Shown: piece after piece, positions 22,237-25,754 of the stretch | How positions within the stretch are numbered: position 1 is the stretch's first letter | Layout: each line of letters begins with the position of its first letter | Origin: CAZOIA01 sp964579675 | GTDB taxonomy: Bacteria > Planctomycetota > Phycisphaerae > UBA1845 > PWPN01 | Length of the DNA stretch: 25,754 nucleotides | Reading direction: 5' to 3' | Assembly: GCA_964579675.1 (NCBI GenBank) | Contig: CAZOIA010000069.1 | Location: 1 to 25,754, forward strand | Notes under the pieces: generated by a model | Seen by the model: the letters and a program-made list of their open reading frames with translations, nothing else | Databases searched by the model: none | What the model was told of the DNA's origin: nothing | Program-made: the position numbers and the translations under genes

Positions 22237-22944
22237 ATGCATATGATCGACAGAGTCTCGGGAGTTGCAGCCATTGCCAATCTCGTACGGTCGTTCCGCC
22301 GTCCGAAGCCGGCGCCCGTAGCAGCCGCCGTGATCGTAGCCCATCCCGATGACGAAGTGCTGTGGGCTGGCGGTGAGATCCTCTCCCATTCTGATTGGAA
22401 TTGGTACATCCTGGCCCTTTGCCGGGGCAATGATCCCGACCGCGCACCCAGGTTCTGGCGAGTACTCAACCGACTGAATGCGATGGGCTATATCGCTGAC
22501 CTGAATGACGGTCCAGAACAAGGGGCGCTGTCCGCCGAGGAGGTCGAACGCACGATTCTGGCTGGACTTCCAGAGGTCAGGTTCGATCTCATCATGACCC
22601 ACTCGCCGCGTGGCGAGTACACGCAGCACCGCCGCCACGAGGAGGTCTCACAAGCCGTCATCAGACTCTGGTGCTCGGGCCGGATCTCCACGAAAGTTCT
22701 GATGCTGTTCGCCTACACGGATCGCAATCAGAGCCACCCCCCGCGCGCCGATCCGAACGCGCATATTCGAAACCCTCTCCCCAAGAGGCTATGGAAACGA
22801 AAGTATCAAGCCATCACTGAAGTCTACGGCTTTGAACCGGACAGCTGGGAGGCCCGCACTACGCCGCGTGAGGAGGGCTTCTGGCGGTTTGACTCCCCGC
22901 AGTCTCTCGAGCAGTGGATGACGGAACAAGGAATCGAGGTATGA
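22237..22944 (+). CDS. PIG-L/LmbE-family deacetylase
   Basis: This encodes 235 residues. The zinc-binding AHPDDE is at 35-40, and the second part of the site, THSPRGEY, lies at 121-128 with His131 and His134. These enzymes remove the acetyl group from N-acetylglucosamine-containing substrates (as in mycothiol, bacillithiol, GPI or surface-glycan synthesis). ATG 22237 and ATG 22243 are both possible; GGTGG upstream is better spaced for 22243. Its stop overlaps the start of the next glycosyltransferase (ATGA 22941-22944), which suggests that the two act on one product. Confidence 0.92.
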   Translation: MHMIDRVSGVAAIANLVRSFRRPKPAPVAAAVIVAHPDDEVLWAGGEILSHSDWNWYILALCRGNDPDRAPRFWRVLNRLNAMGYIADLNDGPEQGALSAEEVERTILAGLPEVRFDLIMTHSPRGEYTQHRRHEEVSQAVIRLWCSGRISTKVLMLFAYTDRNQSHPPRADPNAHIRNPLPKRLWKRKYQAITEVYGFEPDSWEARTTPREEGFWRFDSPQSLEQWMTEQGIEV

Positions 22945-24083
22945 AGATCCTGGTGCTCTATGATTACCCGCCATCTCCGGCCGGCCTGGCAACCCAAGGC
23001 GATCTACTGTACAAAGGCCTGCTGCATCTCGGTGTTGATGTGCAGGTAGTGCATTTCGAATCGGCTCAGGAGAAGGAATGGTACTATCGCTGGTTCAAGC
23101 CTGACGTCGTAGTCGGAATCGGCTATTGGGGCCACACACAGCATCTCGTCCTCCACCCCCAGCAGTGCGGCTTTCAAGCAGTACCCTGGCTGGTCGCGGA
23201 CGGCTACGTGGCGAACTACCGTGAGATCCTTGACACCTTGCCGCTGATACTGGTCACGTCGGGTTGGGTCAAAGAGGTGTATGTGCGCGATGGCATCAAC
23301 GGCGAACATATCCACGTACTGCCTGTCGGATGCGATACCGATGCCTTCGTCCCCAGAAATCGAAATGATACGAAGGTCAAGGTGGTTCGGGAGGCTCTTG
23401 GTGTTGCTCCCGAAGAACTCCTGATTCTCACGGTGGGTGGGGATGCGGCGTCTAAGGGTGCGCAGGAAGTCATGCAGGCGCTGGCCCTCCTGGGAAGGAA
23501 AGCACCTCCATGGAAGTACGTGTGCAAAGTCTGGCCTCAACCTCGGTCCGAGTTGCAGAATCTGGCCGACCTGCAGCTTGCCTCACAGCTCGGCATCGAG
23601 AAGCATGTTGTGTTTACTACCAACGTCGTCTCGCGTAACTTTATGCCGTACCTTCTGGCTGCTTGCGACATCTATGCCGCGCCTTCTCGTCTTGAAGGGT
23701 TTGGCATGCCCCAGATCGAGGCCGGCGCATGCGGGAAACCCGTTATCGGCATCAAGGCCATGGCCATGCTGGAAACACTGGTGCACGGCGAAACGGCGTT
23801 TCTGGCCGGGGTCGCTCAAGAGAACCGCATCGGCGAGACCATCCTGGGGGAGGAGTCCGGCTTCGAAAACGGGCACCGTATCGTTTTCGACAACTTCCGT
23901 GCTGCCGACTACCGCGCAAGCGTGTACGATATAGCAGAGTATCTGAGCAAACTGATGGAAAACCCGGAACTCAGGACGAAGATGGGTGAGGCGGGACGGG
24001 TGCGAGTGGTCGAACATTACGACTATCGGATCGTGGCCAACACCCTGGTTAGTTTCCTTTCCGACAAGCTGGGGCTGTCCTAG
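22941..24083 (+). CDS. Family-4 glycosyltransferase
   Basis: This encodes 380 residues, with ATG 22941 overlapping the PIG-L stop. It begins MKILVLYDYPPSPAGLATQG, an acceptor-side Rossmann start. It continues with PVGCDTDAFVP (about 128-138), a TVGGDAASKG loop (164-173) and the EX7E-type donor site RLEGFGMPQIEAG (Glu252 and Glu260). A GT-B retaining enzyme is likely. The two glycosyltransferases differ strongly, so they probably act at different steps. Four bases follow before the next gene. Confidence 0.92.
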   Translation: MKILVLYDYPPSPAGLATQGDLLYKGLLHLGVDVQVVHFESAQEKEWYYRWFKPDVVVGIGYWGHTQHLVLHPQQCGFQAVPWLVADGYVANYREILDTLPLILVTSGWVKEVYVRDGINGEHIHVLPVGCDTDAFVPRNRNDTKVKVVREALGVAPEELLILTVGGDAASKGAQEVMQALALLGRKAPPWKYVCKVWPQPRSELQNLADLQLASQLGIEKHVVFTTNVVSRNFMPYLLAACDIYAAPSRLEGFGMPQIEAGACGKPVIGIKAMAMLETLVHGETAFLAGVAQENRIGETILGEESGFENGHRIVFDNFRAADYRASVYDIAEYLSKLMENPELRTKMGEAGRVRVVEHYDYRIVANTLVSFLSDKLGLS

Positions 24084-24087
24084 GCGA

Positions 24088-25305
24088 ATGGGGTGTCCTT
24101 TGGACGATGAGATCAGGCAGACAAAACAGGCTGCTCTTGAGATTCTTCTCCGCAACTTGCGCGGGCCCTGCCGATCGCTGCCGAGGACGGCCGGGTGGGG
24201 CTACCCCGAACCCTATACGCGCGACCTGATGATCTCTGCGTTGGGCTTTCTGGTATCCGGGGACGACAGGCTGATTGCGGCTTTGCGCAAAGTGCTGCAG
24301 GCTCTAGCTCTCAATCAGACAGCTCGAGGTCACATCCCGTCTCTGGCCCACGACCCGAATGACCGTGGGGCGAGCGACACAACACCTCTCTTCCTGTTCG
24401 GTCTGGGTCTCTACCGAAAGGCTACCGGTGAAGCCGGCTTCCTGGAGGAAGCTGCCCAGAAAGCCCTCCGATGGATGGAATATCAGAGCCCAGAAGACAT
24501 GGTGATGGTTGCCCAGCAGCCGACGACTGACTGGCGAGATGAACAGTGGGTGCCCGGATTTGGGCTTTACGTCAATACCATCGTCTATGCTTACCTGAGG
24601 CTGTTCGGCCGCCACGAACAGGCGGATCTTCTCAGGCGGTTGATGAACCGTTTTGCCATCCGCGGTCAGCGCAGGAACCGCCACGTACATGAAGGTCTTG
24701 TTCTCCCACACAAGCCATACTACGCCCTGTGGTCCTTCAAGGTTGACAACAACGAGCGGTTCGACCTGCTGGGCAATAGCCTGGCGATCTTGACGGGTAT
24801 TGCTTCACCGTCGCGAGCCAGGGATCTCGTCACCTGGATTGACCTAGAATGCAATGCCATGCGGGACTTGGGCGCACTTGCCGTGCAGCTGCCGCCATGC
24901 CTTTTCCCATACATCCAGGAGACTGATCCTGACTGGCGGCGCCGATACGAGGATTACAATCGCCCCGGGGAGTACCACAACGGAGGCGTGTGGCCTTTCA
25001 TTTGCGGATTCTACGTGGCTGCATTGGCGGCGGCGGGAAGGCATCGTTTGGCCGAGAGAAAACTAGCCGCACTGACCAAGCTCGCGGTCCCGGCCCGTGA
25101 GGCATCTGTCGCCTACGGATTCAATGAGTGGTTCAGAGCGCAGGACGGCACTCCGCAAGGACAGGATTGGCAGACCTGGTCGGCAGCAATGTACCTTTAC
25201 GCCGCAGCGGCGGTGGAGCAAGGACGAACGCCGTTCCTTGATGAAATCCGGCGTGCGACCGACATGACCACCATGTCGGCGAGCGAAACAAGTGAGATCG
25301 CATGA
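24088..25305 (+). CDS. GH100-like six-hairpin glycosidase
   Basis: This encodes 405 residues from ATG 24088, four bases after the upstream stop; the frame is open further back but that part overlaps the glycosyltransferase. It is an all-helical alpha6/alpha6 barrel type. Motifs are GWGYPEPYTRDLM with Asp46 (37-48), EYHNGGVWPF (295-304) and FNEWFRAQDGTPQGQDWQTWSAAMYL (345-370) with Glu347. These match alkaline/neutral invertase (GH100) and related amylo-alpha-1,6-glucosidase-like proteins. Asp46 and Glu347 are the likely acid and base. It ends the glycan cluster, and its substrate is not clear from sequence. No signal peptide is visible, so it is probably cytoplasmic. Confidence 0.85.
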   Translation: MGCPLDDEIRQTKQAALEILLRNLRGPCRSLPRTAGWGYPEPYTRDLMISALGFLVSGDDRLIAALRKVLQALALNQTARGHIPSLAHDPNDRGASDTTPLFLFGLGLYRKATGEAGFLEEAAQKALRWMEYQSPEDMVMVAQQPTTDWRDEQWVPGFGLYVNTIVYAYLRLFGRHEQADLLRRLMNRFAIRGQRRNRHVHEGLVLPHKPYYALWSFKVDNNERFDLLGNSLAILTGIASPSRARDLVTWIDLECNAMRDLGALAVQLPPCLFPYIQETDPDWRRRYEDYNRPGEYHNGGVWPFICGFYVAALAAAGRHRLAERKLAALTKLAVPAREASVAYGFNEWFRAQDGTPQGQDWQTWSAAMYLYAAAAVEQGRTPFLDEIRRATDMTTMSASETSEIA

Positions 25306-25406
25306 GGTCGCATTAGCGGGCTTTGGTCCTCGACCTGGAGGAAACACGATATCAGCAGACCTGAAGCCGAGGCCGTGGCAGTCCGACACCGTCCGCGGCA
25401 TCGTGA

Positions 25407-25553
25407 TCACCGAGCATCTGGCAACCCACGACTCGGTCAGAGGATCCGCTCCTCTGCCCCCAATGCGGACGCGGACGTCTGGTACCCATCCAGACTCCAT
25501 CCGCTTCGCCACCTTTCCATACCAGAGCACCGATGGGAGTCGATTCCTCATGA
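25407..25553 (+). pseudogene. Possible C-terminal remnant of an IS91-type transposase
   Basis: A short frame with no start reads EDPLLCPQCGRGRLVPIQ and ends in VDSS followed by a stop at 25553. A single CxxC ribbon with GRGRL followed by a Pro-rich tail and a final short Asp-Ser-Ser is how many IS91/IS801-type transposases end. The frame is interrupted by stops just upstream, so at most a decayed fragment remains. The call rests on a short motif and on the nearby inverted repeat. Confidence 0.3.
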
Positions 25554-25683
25554 CAAGCCTGAGCCGCACTTCTCCATCAGGCTTCCTCTACACCTGTGCT
25601 TCCTGATCGGCATGCTGTTGGAGCTCGAGCCGGCCAGCCGCTTCGTCCTTCACATCGATCGGCCGATCGAGGAATCCATCCGC

Positions 25684-25754
25684 CCCCTAACGCCGCCATG
25701 TGGCCGAAGTCCGCGGGGCTGAAGGCGCAGCATGTCACCGGGCGGCGTTAGGGG
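25684..25754. repeat. Perfect 14-bp inverted repeat at the window end
   Basis: CCCCTAACGCCGCC (25684-25697) is the exact reverse complement of the last 14 bases (25741-25754), with a 43-base spacer. The sequence may extend beyond the window. Length (71 bases) and the CCTAAC...GTTAGG ends recall an integron attC site, but the outer base does not fit the attC consensus (R at the outside). A mobile-element end hairpin or dispersed repeat is equally likely. Assembly ends here. Confidence 0.8.

Larger units (their letters stand above)
25306..25754. other. Terminal region without an intact gene
   Basis: No frame here gives a convincing full gene. Third-position GC rises first in the plus frame around 25346-25435 and then in another plus frame after about 25435, as in a frameshifted remnant. 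A six-base hairpin (AGAGGA/TCCTCT, 25439-25455) and a 16-base perfect palindrome (25655-25670) lie here. GGAGG at 25339-25343 is followed seven bases later by ATA rather than ATG. Confidence 0.55.

Noticed and set aside
20937..22944. Mycothiol or bacillithiol synthesis genes (mshA/bshA, mshB/bshB)
   Set aside because: A glycosyltransferase plus PIG-L pair fits in outline, but neither sequence shows a subfamily-specific signature I can confirm and no third gene is present.
25063..25569. 168-codon minus-strand frame across the end of the GH100-like gene
   Set aside because: It overlaps the end of a convincing glycosidase, has no visible motif, and the region after 25305 looks degraded.
25684..25754. 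Firm call of an integron attC site
   Set aside because: Length and the CCTAAC/GTTAGG ends fit, but the outermost base is not the consensus purine/pyrimidine, no imperfect inner boxes are clear, and there is no integrase or second site.

Overview
This is a GC-rich bacterial window of 25.75 kb, probably one assembled contig because it stops exactly at the end of an inverted repeat. No rRNA, tRNA or CRISPR array was seen. The gene mix (poly-gamma-glutamate synthesis genes, many stand-alone zinc ribbons, GH130 next to family-4 glycosyltransferases, octamer-repeat hairpins) suggests an environmental Planctomycetota-like bacterium. That placement is an inference from gene content only.

Layout. (1) 1-3026, plus strand: the end of a phage-like structural module. 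It holds the C-terminus of a probable tail tape-measure protein, a large octamer-repeat hairpin, and three tightly packed proteins of unknown function. (2) 14517-3240, minus strand: a long co-directional run. It starts with an OmpR-type response regulator and its histidine kinase, then a VOC (glyoxalase-fold) protein, an exported guanidino-group-modifying (agmatine deiminase-like) enzyme and a UPF0316/DUF2179 membrane protein. Next come a small zinc ribbon, a DksA/TraR-like protein that looks frameshifted, and a 43-residue basic protein. It ends with a coupled four-gene operon: a ParB-like/N-formylglutamate amidohydrolase fusion, a QEGLA (DUF1704) metallopeptidase-like protein, a glutathione-synthetase-like ATP-grasp ligase and a second UPF0316 paralogue. 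(3) 14821-25305, plus strand: a GH130 glycosidase/phosphorylase, pgsB, pgsC and a poly-gamma-glutamate system protein with ATGA overlaps, and an HtrA-like protein that has lost catalytic His and Ser. These are followed by a zinc ribbon with an acidic tail, a glycosyltransferase, a PIG-L deacetylase, a second glycosyltransferase and a GH100-like six-hairpin glycosidase. (4) 25306-25754: no intact gene, a possible transposase remnant and a 14-bp perfect inverted repeat ending on the last base.

How the genes may work together. The theme is making and breaking amide bonds (ATP-grasp ligase, DUF1704 metallopeptidase, N-formylglutamate amidohydrolase, deiminase-like enzyme, PgsB) beside surface glycan metabolism. 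The most interesting candidate system is the minus-strand operon at 3240-8481. It pairs a peptide-type ligase with a peptidase of the family that contains eukaryotic tubulin carboxypeptidases, so it could add and remove amino acids on a small molecule or peptide. The two-component system may control its own promoter and the genes below it: an exact 15-bp box lies both upstream of the regulator and in the gap after the kinase. The second strong oddity is the HtrA pseudoprotease just after the poly-gamma-glutamate genes.
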